From Branchinecta lynchi (Eukaryota > Arthropoda > Branchiopoda > Anostraca > Branchinectidae): a DNA stretch of 64,000 bases. Every line of letters starts with the position of its first letter. The stretch's first letter is position 1. The translations under genes and the position numbers were made by a program. Where the stretch lies: NCBI GenBank assembly GCA_023053575.1, contig JAKZAP010000004.1, forward strand, positions 20,083,675-20,147,674. The letters are read 5' to 3'. The notes beneath the pieces were generated by a model, which saw only the letters and a list, made by a program, of their open reading frames with translations, ran no database searches and was not told where the DNA came from. Shown one piece after another: positions 32,684-42,749 of this stretch.

Positions 32684-32957
32684 ATCCACTTGATCTAAAC
32701 TGTGTCTGAATGAAACTAAGCCACAGGTGGGAGAACTTTTGAATTTTAGCGAGAAACAGTCTTTCAACATGAAGCTTTATCCCTACTGTATGTTCTCAAA
32801 TCCCTAAAACCCGAACTCGGAAGTAAAAAAAAAAAAGCTATACGCCGATAAAGCTGTCGGCGGCGTAGTCACGCCGACACCGCGGCGGCGTGTTCGGCGC
32901 GCCACTGGATTTTCGGCGGCGGCGTCGCGGTCGTTTTCGGCGCGGCGCCGGGGTCTA

Positions 32958-32965
32958 CTGCAGAT
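32958..32965. repeat. 8-bp target duplication CTGCAGAT (right)
   Basis: Pairs with 28020-28027. Confidence 0.9.
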
Positions 32966-33125
32966 CGCATATTAGCTGTACTAGAAATTTTGTAAACCCA
33001 CAACTTTTTATGTCCCGATTTTAGGGGCACTTTAGATGTCCCGAGCTTAATGGGGGTGCTTCGACTAATGTCCGTTTCCGATGCATGGGAAGCATAGGTC
33101 TTGACGCTACTCCTAGTGTTGTTTG
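32966..33125 (+). repeat. Foldback J copy 2, right portion
   Basis: TACTAGAAATTT, GCACTTTAGATG, GCATGGGAAGCATAGG and CTCCTAGTGTTGTTT match the right arm of J at 1420-1550. Confidence 0.65.
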
Positions 33126-33129
33126 TTTT

Positions 33130-33377
33130 TGGTAAAGGGGGAGGAGAGGGAATGCGATTTTTTTTTTACTTCTGTAACTCCGTAAAGGCTGATACGGTGT
33201 GGTTGAAACTTGATAGCATTTTAGTCAATCGATTGTTTATTTTTTTTTTAAACCGAAGCAAGACAGAGCCGATAATGGTTTCCCGTCGTTATAGCAAATA
33301 CAAGTGAGAGTAAAATATGTGCATGGTCCTACATGCGTCCAATATGAAAACCAAAACAACTACTAACTCAAATAATT
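33130..33377. other. No recognisable feature
   Basis: Runs of T and A. One 68-codon frame without a domain. Confidence 0.3.
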
Positions 33378-34166
33378 GGGTTGCCCGGCAAAACCTCTCC
33401 TATCGAAACGTCCCCAGCGAAACGTCCCCATGACAAAACATCCCCGTGGCAAAACGTCCCCGTGGCTAAACATCCCCATCGGAAACGTCCCCATGTAAAA
33501 CGTCCCTACGGCGAAACGTGCCCGGCTAAAATGAACCAGTAACCGAAATATGATGATATTTCTTTATTAATTTTTAGGGTGGTGTCATAACTTACATCAG
33601 ACCCGGGATTCTTTCAAGGCTGAATGAGTTAAGACCAGAGCACGGGAATAAGAGATTAAAGGTTCAAAGTAACACGGTCAAAGGTACAAGGCTCACTAAA
33701 CAGGATCTTGAATGTCCATGCCATTTTTATCCACCATAATGGCACTACGCTAACTCTTGCATTCTCATTATTTGACTCTTTTTTTTAGCCAGGTCAGGCC
33801 TCAGCTTCTTTCCTCCGAGGAGTTTATTGGTAAAACAAAAACAAAAAATAACGGTTATGCATGTTACTTTAAACGACCTAGAACTAGCCTACATAGCCTA
33901 CGAACAGTTACGACCCCAAGGAAAGGCGGATTCACTAAATATTTAGGGGGAAACGGTGGGAATGTGAAGCAACTGTCCCACGTCCGCCCTTTCCTACCTA
34001 TAAAGAATATTCCTACATGTGTATTGCAAACTCTGATGAACTTGGTCATGCGCCTGAAGACCTTGGAGAAATTAAAACCTTAGGGACGTTTCGCCATGGG
34101 GACGCTTTGCCATGGGAACGTTTCGCCATGGCGATGTCTTGCCACGGGGACGTTACGTCGGTAAGC
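33378..34166. mobile_element. Foldback element with minisatellite ends (AAACGTCCCC)
   Basis: The left end has about eight tandem units of 16-17 bp (GCGAAACGTCCCCATG type, 33389-33530). The right end has the inverted units (GGGACGTTTCGCCATG type, 34080-34155). The middle, about 550 bp, shows no coding signal. Tandem-repeat inverted ends are the hallmark of foldback (FB) elements. Confidence 0.7.
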
Positions 34167-34175
34167 CCTTATAAT

Positions 34176-34201
34176 ATGGGTGGCCCCACCTGGGGCCACC
34201 C
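34176..34201. other. Perfect 10-bp hairpin
   Basis: GGGTGGCCCC and GGGGCCACCC around the loop ACCT, between the foldback element and the LINE fragment. Confidence 0.6.
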
Positions 34202-34399
34202 AAAAAAGCTGAAGAAGAGGCCTGTACTGACTTCTTCACAAGTAGGTCGATCAACTTGTGGAACGCGCTAGCAGATTCCACTGTTACCTGCCAAACAACA
34301 AATAGCTTCAAGCAACATTTGGACAAGGAGTGGTCAGGCAAACAGTGGAGATTCAACTGGAAACCTGAACAAGACAGCACCCATGAAGGCGTATATTAG
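34202..34399 (+). pseudogene. CR1-like LINE, C-terminal end
   Basis: Open to a TAG at 34397. It reads ACTDFFTSRSINLWNALA, SFKQHLDKEWSGKQWRF and NWKPEQDSTHEGVY. The pattern FFxxRxxNLWN ... FKxxLDxEW is the usual end of CR1-like reverse transcriptase ORFs and matches the better preserved fragment at 48615-49231. Severely 5'-truncated. Confidence 0.75.
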
Positions 34400-34715
34400 G
34401 AGAAATCCTATTCGCCTGCAATTGCAAATTTACAGGTAATTTGCAGGTAATTAGATAACTAAAACTATGACCGGTAAAATAAGAAAAACAGTTTTGCACA
34501 ATTTTTTGTCCATCATTCAGTCGTGCTATCGGTATTATTCCAGTTTTACAGAATTGAAGAAACTCTTCTCGCACAGTTCGTGAAAAACTTAAAGTGGTCT
34601 GGGTTTAGGTGAGACAGTAGCGTAGGCGGTGATTTTGGGAGCTTGTGTCCGAAAAAAATTCAGAAAAGGGTTCTATAGTTTGAAGACTGCAGCCCTAGTC
34701 AAAGGCCTACTGTTT
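34400..34715. other. LINE 3' flank, otherwise nothing recognised
   Basis: Follows the CR1-like stop codon; includes TTGCAAATTTACAGGTAAT and a near repeat TTTGCAGGTAATT. No tail microsatellite seen. Confidence 0.35.
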
Positions 34716-34719
34716 ATTA

Positions 34720-34985
34720 GACCCGTGACGGATACTGACAACCTTCAGGCACGCGCGTAAAAAGACGGATTGAGATATCAGAGTGAAATTTGGTAGCAAG
34801 AACAGTCATTTTTCTTGGATATGCCATTTTGACGCTCTTAATTAGGTCTGGCTCCTTTGGACCGGACTTTGGACCCTGTGAATTTGTGACAACTTTCAGA
34901 AATTCTAGGAATTTGAAACTCGGCATATAAATTGGGGACATAACCCGACTAGCAGTGGGGGGCTGGAGCGAGAGGAATTCTGGAA
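34720..34985. repeat. Degenerate family B-like module
   Basis: GACGGATTGAGATATCAGAG, GTGAAATTTGGTAGCAAGAA and GGACCGGACTTTGG, then ATTTGAAACTCGGCAT, follow the order of B modules, weakly. Confidence 0.35.
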
Positions 34986-35193
34986 CATCCTAGCATGCGA
35001 AACTTCCAAGCGGATAACCTTATTCGGGTGAAAAACATTTTCATAGAGGTAATAGCACCTTCACTAGATGAGTCATTTACAAGCCCTTGTATTGTATGAG
35101 AGCCTGAGAGGGGAATTTGAAATAGTATTTATACCAAATTGTTTATTCAGATTTATGCGGACCTAATGAGTAAAAGGCTAACATGCCCTAGAG

Positions 35194-35275
35194 CAGTGGC
35201 TCCCAATTGGTGGTACGCGTACCCTAAGGGGTACGTCAGACCCTTGCAAGGGGTACGCGAAGGTACCAAAATCGG
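35194..35275 (+). mobile_element. Solo hAT-type terminus (CAGTGGCTCCCAA)
   Basis: CAGTGGCTCCCAATTGG then GGTACGCGTACCCTAAGGGG and GTACGCGAAGG. The CAGTGG.TCCCAA start with GGTACGC repeats is typical of hAT ends. No matching right end was found nearby. Confidence 0.5.
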
Positions 35276-35384
35276 TTTAGTATGTATATAGCTTCAAAAT
35301 CTCGCCTCATTCATTTTTCATTGCCTAAAGCCTAATATTATCGGCAGAGGCATTACTAGCTAAAATGGCTGTTTTTCAACAATA

Positions 35385-35570
35385 AAAAATCGTAGTTACG
35401 TGGTAATCGTAGATCGTAGTTACCACGCTTACTGCGCTATTAGCTACTAGTTCGAGACTTCGAGAAGGGTGGAACGGTCAGCATAGTAACTTTTGACGAG
35501 GTTGGAACGAACAGAGTAGCTAATAGCTACCCTTGTTAACACGCTCTCTTGGTGGAACACGCTCTCATTT
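35385..35570 (+). mobile_element. MITE family D, copy 2
   Basis: GATCGTAGTTACCACGC, GGGTGGAACGGTCAGCA, TAACTTTTGACGAGGTTGG and GTGGAACACGCTCT. Left part degenerate. Confidence 0.6.
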
Positions 35571-35574
35571 TCAG

Positions 35575-36220
35575 CCACAGTGCGAGCCACAAAACATCGT
35601 TGGTGTTGAAAGCAACACATATTGTCATACTCGCCGTCCTACAAATGATTGCGGGGACATTCTTTTCCGACCACAGCCGAGCCACGGACTCTTTGTGAAC
35701 CCGCTGAAAAACGCCTTAGGTTAGGTAATAGATCGGGTTATTTCTAAATGTTTGCTTCCTGGATTCGGCCATCTCTGACTGGGAGCTTTTATTTTCTTAA
35801 TTCTGAGGTGGATCCGTTTTACCGACTCCGAAATGGGAAGGGAGAGATCGAAACTCCGTGGGGTGGAATAGCCTAAACTTGAGAGCAGGTTGTCATTGCT
35901 GTCAACTTCATGAGTAAGAAAATGGAAACGATATTGGTAAAATTCTTTCACAGAGAACAGAGACAATTATTTTTGCCATTCGAAAATTGCCATAATCTCG
36001 TTCTTGTTTACTTACATACTTCAGCAAGAGAATATGTAAAGTTGGAATATTGAATACGTAAAGCATTTTGCTAGTCAAGTAAACCTGCTACCTGCATAAA
36101 ATTATTACAAACTGTATGAAGATGTTCCGCACTAGTGAAGATTCTCGTCGCTAGATAAACCAAATTCGCTTCCGATAAACAAAGAATTTCGCCGATCCTG
36201 AGTGTCCTCGTAAAGGTGCC
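35575..36220. other. No recognisable feature
   Basis: Short frames only. Confidence 0.3.
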
Positions 36221-36222
36221 GA

Positions 36223-36435
36223 TTTGGGACCCATAAAAATAAGTGACGGGATATTTTTAACTTTGTAACTTTTATTCGTCCGTCTGTTTGTCTCGAAGGT
36301 TTTGAGATATTTTCTTCAAGCTTGGTGTGAGGACCCTTTGGGATGTTCAAGGTCAAGTTCTATATTTAGGTGTGGAGCAGGGGGTGTCAGATTAAGAGCG
36401 AAAACAAATACTTTTAATAGTCAATGAGATTGTAT
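36223..36435 (+). mobile_element. Family A element, left part (outer shell of the nest)
   Basis: Degenerate left end ATTTGGGACCCATAAAAA, short GTCC/GTCT run, TGAGATATTTTCTTCAAGC and AGGTGTGGAGCAGGGGG, to AATAGTCAATGAGATTGTAT. It stops where the B element begins. Similarity to A resumes at 40405. Confidence 0.65.
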
Positions 36436-37535
36436 GGTACTTGCAGCCTCTGGCTCAAGTGCCATATACTGATCGCAATTCCGTCTGTCGGTCGGGCGGT
36501 CGGTCACACTTTTTCGAGTTCTCTCTCGAGTATCTCGAGAAACGGTATGAAACTTGGCGAGACGGCGAGAAACGGAGTGAAACTTGCTGGGGAGAACAAG
36601 CATCTGCTCTAGATAAATCGTTTATGTAGTTGGATTGGATCCGGACACTTGGGGGGGGGGGGGTCCCGGAATTCTAGTGATGGTGGTTTTGAGGATTTTC
36701 AAGACAAAACTTGGCAGGCGTATCAGGGACCCAATCAAACTGACTTGGAAACAAAATGTGCTCAATCCGATCATCGTCGGGGTGGGGGTGGAGGGAGGGG
36801 AATCCGAAATATTTAGTCATGCGTTAACTTTGGAACGAGTGATCGGATTCCAGTTAAGTTTAATAATTGAACCACTGGTGATCTTTTCCATGTCCGGACC
36901 GGATCCGACAACTATTGGAGGGGAGGGAATACTTTACCCGCTTAGACTGGAGAAATCGGGATGGAACTTTGTGGGAATAACAAACAGATGCTCTAGATAA
37001 ATCATTTACAGAACCGGATTTACTCCGGGCACTGTGTGGGGAGCTGGAGGGGGGGGGGGCGGAATTCCGGTAGTGGAGATTTGACAAGATTGGCGTACAA
37101 ATCGCCACTTCCCAAATCCGACTATTCCTTGAAGTACCAATCTTGACCGGAAAGTAAGAAAAATACTTTTAAGCAAAATATACATTTTCATGAGCCCCAT
37201 GAGCCCATTATCATTTTTGCCTTAAAGGTTTTACTTACAAAGGAAGTTCTAGCTCACACATTTCAAACGCAAAGTCGAAAAGTACTTTTGATCAAATGAT
37301 ACATCTCAACCCATGATCATTTGTGCCACAAGGTTTTTGCTTAAAAACTTATTTCTAGCACCCTTAAAGTGCGTATCTTAACCGAAAAGGGAAAAATATA
37401 CTTTTGACCAAACTATGTAGATTGATGATCCCCAAGGGTCTGTTATCGTTTTTGCCTCAAAGGTTTTGCTTAAAGATGAATTTCTAGTGCCTTTAAAGTG
37501 CGCATCATTACAGCCAAGTTAAAAACATCACATAC

Positions 37536-39722
37536 TTTTTGGGATCCCAAAACGTAAGGGGAGGGATACCTGTGACATAGCATCTGTCCGTCCGTCTGTC
37601 TCTCAGCACTAACTCTCGAAGGGAATGAGATATTTTGATGAAACTTGGGGGAGGATCCTTTGGGTTAAGAGTAAGGTCAAGTTCGTAGATGGACTCTGTG
37701 GCCCTATATTTAAGGGTGGAAGAGGGGGTTTCAAATTAAGGGGCAAACAAAAATATTCTTTAAAAGCTATTGAGGTAGTTAATTTAGGGGTATAGAAACA
37801 TGCTGAATTCGAATAGGAAATTAATTTCTCGCCGGACAAATAGTTCACCTGGAATCCGGCGAAAACCGGACACAAAATTTGTCGACCAATTTTGTATTTA
37901 TTTATTTATTTGCTTATAACCCATCAACTGGCCGAGGACAAAAAAGACGGGGCATGGGAGTAAACTGAATTGCAAAAGAACAACAAAATCCAAATAAGCT
38001 TGAGTCAAATCAGTTTCAAGGGTTTCCGCGTTAGTAGTTCGCAGACCTCGTAAACTCAATCACTTTCGGACAGAGTAGGCTGTACGCAGGGTGTTTGCCA
38101 CTCCCGCAATTGGCGCACTTCCAGAGGTTGAGGTGCACGGGCTCTAACGGCTGGATTCGTGGCTTCCACCACACTTCAGTTGACTTTCTTCTTGCAGTTA
38201 GAGGCCAAATCACCGAACTCTTGGCACTTGTAACACCGCTTCGGGGCATAGATGTACTTGAATATCGGAAGTAGTCGTTGTCAATATGAAAGCCCTCTTT
38301 CAAATTTCCCTCGAGGTCGTCTTGGGTTTCGAAGTAAATCTTGACGGCAAGGGACTTGCCGATCCTTGTTACGCGGGTACAGCCAACCACGGCCTGTTGC
38401 ACTTCAAGTTCCGAAACGGATAAAGGAGTTCCTTTACTAACACCAATAAATTTGTCTTCTTTTATTTCTCCATGGAAATGCTTTGCGGTGATTTCTGCTG
38501 ATTGTTTGTCTTTGACTTTCATATTTGCTATGTGACGATTTTACACGGACCTCAGAATCACTCGCGTCGCAGCTGTCGATTAATGTACATTTTTCTTTAG
38601 GACCCGAACCTGTGGTGGTTTTGCAGCAACCAATGAGTATAACTTTTGAGGATTAATTTCAGCAACACTAGCAGTGGTCTTGATTGGGAGTTCTCGAGGT
38701 ACGTGCAATACTTCCCCGAGTTTGCGCTCCAACTTTTTAAGGCGCCTAGAAAGGTCCGCGCGCGATAGGAAAGTAGTTTCTGGCACTTATATCATATATG
38801 CAAAAGAAGATATTTTCGGCATGGTCATCTTTCCAAAAAGACCCAAAGGCCGAGTAAGATCAGTTAATAGTTCCTCTTTAGTCCCTTCCCTCAGTCTAAA
38901 TGCAACATCGAAAGCGGCTAAACATTTTCTCGCGTCAACAATCTGTTGTTTTCTATAAAATTCACATCCAGTAGCAACTATATCGTCTGTCAATTCTTCC
39001 CTGTCAAAGAAGTTCAAAGTTCCGTTCTGAAAAACGCGCAAGCCCATAACTTGCCAAACCAGTTTTAATCAAGTTATCCAGCAGCGAGTTGAGATCATCA
39101 CGGGTCAAGATCTGATGAATGACTGATAGCAGTCCCTACCCCGTTATTCTCAGACGAGTATAGCTCTGCGCTGTGGATGACTGCATTCATTTATTTATTC
39201 TATGGACGTCGGAGAGATCTAGTGTAATTGACGGTCGAAGGGGTTTATATATGATGTTCAAACGAGGGAATATGTTGTTCAAGCGAGGATGTTGTTCAAT
39301 GAGGATTCACTGGTAAAGTACAAGTCAAGTTCGTAGATGGGTCCTTTAGTCCTATCTCTAGAGTCAGAAGAGGTGTTTCGAATTTACGGTAAAAACATGT
39401 ATCTTTTATAAGCTAATAAGATGTTCATTGAGGGGGTGGGGAGGTCCACTGAATCCATATCTGGACTTAGTTTTCTTGCTGGACAAATGGTTAATCACGA
39501 ATTGGGCTGAAACTGGAAATTTGGTTGAACTCCGAGTTGTTTCTGAAATCGATTAGAGATTCGGTATCGGGACAAGGAGATATACTGAATCCAATTTTGA
39601 ACTTTATTTTGTCAGTAAAAACCTTAAAAGAATCTGACGAAGACTGAGTGGCGAAGACATGACCCAATTGTTTGAATCAAATGTTAGATGTTTGGGATCC
39701 CATCAAAACCTTTGGTCTTGTT
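37536..39722 (+). mobile_element. Family A element carrying a LINE fragment, inside B
   Basis: Left end CTTTTTGGGATCCCAAAACG at 37536, first unit to TTTGTCGACCAATTTT (37890), LINE fragment to about 39130, block F (GCAGTCCCTACCCC), more A sequence, and right end TTTGGGATCCCATCAAAACC, GGTCTTGTT at 39722. Confidence 0.7.
37893..39130 (-). pseudogene. LINE ORF1 (gag-like) fragment with its own 3' tail
   Basis: Minus strand. The frame reads MGLRVFQNGTLNFFDREEL, IVDARKCLAAFDVAFRL and LSRRLKKLERKLGEV, then TRVTRIGKSLAVKIYF and NDYFRYS. In a shifted frame follow a CCHC knuckle CYKCQEFGDLASNC (His replaced by Asp) and a second knuckle KCANCGSGKHPAYSLLC. This is the arrangement of ORF1 proteins of Jockey/CR1-group LINEs, which bind the element RNA. 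Stops at 38787 and 38580 and frameshifts show it is dead. The 3' end at 37893 has TTTATTTATTTATTTGC and TAACCC, like the LINE tails at 13790 and 20250, with no reverse transcriptase between. Confidence 0.7.
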
Positions 39723-39794
39723 ACTAAACGATACATTTTCGTGCTTTTCTAGCTCATGATCATTCTTATGTCAAAGGTTTATAGCGCATTACAG

Positions 39795-40327
39795 AGGAAT
39801 CGACTAAAACCAGGAAGGGAAGGGAACGCGAGAAAAGCAGGAAGGCATACTAAAACCAGGAAGGGCATACTAAAACGAGGAAGGGCATCCTAAATTGGCT
39901 GCCGGCAGAATTCGCCGCACCGTTCCCTTCCTCCCCTTAGTATTATTTGAGGGGTCAGCAACTTTTCAAATTCAAAGGTCACCATCCCTTCCTCGTTTTA
40001 GTATCCTGACATGGGTAGGCATTAAGTTCAGTGAAGGGTCGGCAACTATACAAATTGCAATTCACCTTTTCATTTCTCGTTCTGACGGTAGGCGAATAAC
40101 CAGGAAGGGCATACTAAAACGAGGAAGGGATGGTGAACTTTGAATTTGAACAGTTGCCGACCCCCTCAAATAATACTAAATAGAGGAAGGAAACGGTGTG
40201 GCGAATTCTGGCGACAGCCTTCCTCGTTTTAGTATGCCCAATTCCTCGTTTTAGTATGCCCTTCTGGTTTCAGTATGACTTCCTGCTTTTCTCGCGTTCC
40301 CTTCCCTTCCTGGTTTTAGTCGGTCCC
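39795..40327. mobile_element. Palindromic MITE H1 (533 bp) with 8-bp duplication
   Basis: Nearly the whole element is an inverted repeat with arms of about 250 bp. It opens AGGAATCGACTAAAACCAGG and closes CCTGGTTTTAGTCGGTCCC. CATTACAG flanks it on both sides (39787-39794 and 40328-40335). Arms contain repeated CATACTAAAACGAGGAAGGG blocks. No coding capacity. Relatives at 59597-60014 and 26265-27663. Confidence 0.8.
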
Positions 40328-40404
40328 CATTACAGATGATCAGAACAAACCCACGAAAAGGCAAATTCTATATTTCATCCTTTGAACCAGCCTTGCAAGG
40401 TGCC

Positions 40405-41380
40405 ACATCAGCTTCCAGCTCTTGTTTATTTAAGGGTACTTATTTACTAGTCGGACAAGGAACTCACTCGGAATCTGGGCCTAACTGAAATATTGCAAGA
40501 AGTATTCTTCATTTACTCCGCCTTTCCGAAATGGCGGGTCATAAATAAATTACTGACTTACTTACTTTATTAAAACATATAAGGTTTACATTGGCTTGAA
40601 TAAACATACACTACTAACAACATACAAATAAAAACATTTCAACTATTGGATGAACAACGGTGGCGCAAACCAATCTGGAAGAATTTCCCCAACGATCTCA
40701 CGTCACAAAATTGTTTACTTTTTAATATTTTAGACATCCACTCTTTACCAACCACTCTTTCACCAAATACCTCAGATCTTAAGTCGTTTAGCTCTCTGCA
40801 TAAGGGCTCAATGTATCGGCAAGGAAACATACTGAACCCATTTTTTAACTTTTATGATGCTGCCGGAGTAGTATAGTTCATTCCGACTCCGACAAAAAAA
40901 GAAAATTTTGCAGAAAGAGAAGTTTTTTCTAAGCCGATTTGAGGTTCGACATGATAGTAAAACATATGCTGAATTCATATTTGAAGTTTGTTTTCGCGCG
41001 GGGCCAGTTGTCCGTTCAGGATCCGGCGAAAACCAGACATTTTTTAAAATACAAATATTTTCTTCACATATTTTAGTGTCGAAGTAGTGGTACGAAATAA
41101 CGCCCGATTAGTATATTTTGTCGATACTGTGGTAATTTGATCTGCTGAATCAGTCGATCTGCTTTGTTCTCCTGCTTGGTTTGATGCTATTGGTGGAATC
41201 CGGAAACCGGGAAATTCGGTAGGCATCTTTATCGGGTGGTTGGATATTCGATCTAGTGATATGAAGACGTATACAACTGATATTAATGCTTTCTTTGCCT
41301 ACGAAGTCGCTAGGTCGGCCGAATTCCCCGAAATCCGGCAAAAACGGGAAATTCGTCAACTGTTAAAGTGTTCAGAATAC
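40405..41380 (+). mobile_element. Family A element, continuation after B (outer shell)
   Basis: Internal units resume with TAGTCGGACAAGGAACTCAC, GGAATCTGGGC, then (after a LINE tail) GAACCCATTTTTTAAC, CGGCGAAAACCAGACAT and AATCCGGCAAAAACGGG. Very degenerate; no right end seen. The middle (40580-40860) is not recognised. Confidence 0.4.
40505..40572 (+). repeat. LINE 3' tail fragment
   Basis: TTCATTTACTCCGCCTTTCC, GGCGGGTCATAAATAAATTA and CTTACTTACTT match the 3' end of the LINE at 18790-20265. Confidence 0.65.
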
Positions 41381-41384
41381 CGTT

Positions 41385-41936
41385 ATATGTAAGAGGGCAA
41401 ATGGTACAATTGCGTTTTGATATGAACGGGAAATATCAGAAAGAAGAAAATCAACGATAAAACTTGTAAAAGTGCTTCACACTTCGGAGTGAAGATCCAT
41501 CTTGAGATGTTGAATAGTTCCTTCGTTGACGATGTAATCTGTAATGTGTTCTTAGACATCAGAGCCCACACCAGTGGTACTTCCGGGGCACGTCATTCCC
41601 CTCTTCGTCTAACAACTTTCTTGAAAGTTTCCTCGTTTGGTGCTAATACTGTTTCATTGGTAAGACTGTTCTAGGAGCTGACAACACGACAGGAGAAGAA
41701 TTATTGGTGTTGACGCGTTCTGACTCATCGCTTAAACAGCTTTTCGGAATGCCCTCTTCTGTCCGCGCCATGCTTTGAACAATTGGCATACGAAATTAGG
41801 AAGTTTTCTTGTAAAGTTATCTTGTAAGTCATAAGCAAATCAGATCTCCGTCGCCGAGAGACAAGTGTTGATAAATTCAGATCCTTCATGTTTGTTCATG
41901 ATCCTTCATGATCCTTCTTTCATGTTTGTTTTCGTC
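41385..41936. other. No recognisable feature
   Basis: Short frames. Contains a small tandem ATCCTTCATG near 41880-41920. Confidence 0.3.
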
Positions 41937-41939
41937 TTA

Positions 41940-42494
41940 AGCATTGTCCTAATTGGTGTAATAAGGTGTATTACCGCGTATAAGAATTATTACAGATTCC
42001 TCTTTTCCTCGGAGCGCGCTGTAATAAGGTGAATAAGGAGAATAGACTAGCGTTCTATTCTGGCTTATGCAGGGCCAATCAGATCGCTTGCTTGGTTCCG
42101 CCAGCGGGCCGAGGAGAGGCGCAGCGCCGTCAGGGTTGCCAAAGAAAGCACAACAGTTCTACCTTGTTGGAAGCTAAAGAAACAACTTTTCTTAAAAAAA
42201 CACGTTTTTGTTCTATTACGACGGCTTTTCGTCAGTTCGAGGATCAATACTGTCCATCTGTTATTTTAATAGCTTTTTTAGAGTATAATTTGCGTTATAT
42301 TGTACTTGTGTACTTCAAGTAGTGCTAAGAACCTTTTCGGATATTTTTAGAGCTCGAAAAATTGTTTTACCTTGGTAACACCGGATGCCGCATTGATAAG
42401 AACCTCTTGGGTTGTATTTGAACAGGCGTGTGTATTAAGACGTCAACATCGCGTATAGCGCTATTCACCTTATTACACCTATTAGGACAATGCT
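41940..42494 (+). mobile_element. MITE family E, copy 1 (555 bp)
   Basis: Inverted ends AGCATTGTCCTAATTGGTG and CACCTATTAGGACAATGCT-like, each continuing into TAATAAGG. TTA flanks both sides (41937-41939, 42495-42497). A 3-bp TTA duplication suggests the PIF/Harbinger (Tourist-like) group. Internal landmarks: GCCAATCAGATCGCTTGC and AACTTTTCTTAAAAAAACAC. No transposase. Confidence 0.75.
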
Positions 42495-42559
42495 TTAGTG
42501 TCTCTCCTTTGCACTTTTTCTAGGAGCTGCCTATACCTTATATCAAGAACAAATAATCA

Positions 42560-42745
42560 CAAGAAGCTCCGTCTCCCTGTCTTTCTGTTAGCACGATAAC
42601 TGTCGAAGCGTTTGAGGTATTTGGTCCAAACTTGGCGTGAGGATCCTATGGGTCAAAGTGTCCGTAGATGGGCCTGTAACCCTATATTTAGGTGTGGTGG
42701 AGACGGTTCCGTATTCAGAGCAAGAAAAAATAATCTAATTGAACC
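42560..42745 (+). mobile_element. Family A fragment, left part, degenerate
   Basis: CTCCGTCTCCCTGTC run, AGCACGATAACTGTCGAAG, CCAAACTTGGCGTGAGGATC and AGATGGGCCTGTAACCC. Ends lost. Confidence 0.55.
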
Positions 42746-42749
42746 TCCT

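Larger units (their letters stand above)
28028..32957 (-). mobile_element. hAT DNA transposon, nearly intact (4930 bp)
   Basis: Perfect 22-bp terminal inverted repeats (TAGACCCCGGCGCC... at 28028-28049 and its reverse complement at 32936-32957) and a perfect 8-bp target duplication. GC-rich subterminal blocks at 28080-28165 and 32860-32935 are full of TTCGGCGGCGGCG-like repeats and strong hairpins, possible transposase-binding regions. The transposase is on the minus strand in two exons. Perfect ends suggest a recent insertion, although the BED finger region is frameshifted. It sits inside the older J foldback. Confidence 0.9.
36436..40404 (+). mobile_element. Family B element, both ends, carrying two later insertions
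   Basis: Left end GGTACTTGCAGCC ... GGCTCAAGTGCC (hairpin); right end GAACCAGCCTTGCAAGGTGCC (to 40404). B sequence occupies 36436-37535, 39723-39794 and 40336-40404. The tail units at 37190-37530 match 14820-15170 inverted. It is interrupted by a family A copy (37536-39722) and the palindromic MITE H1 (39795-40327). Confidence 0.7.
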
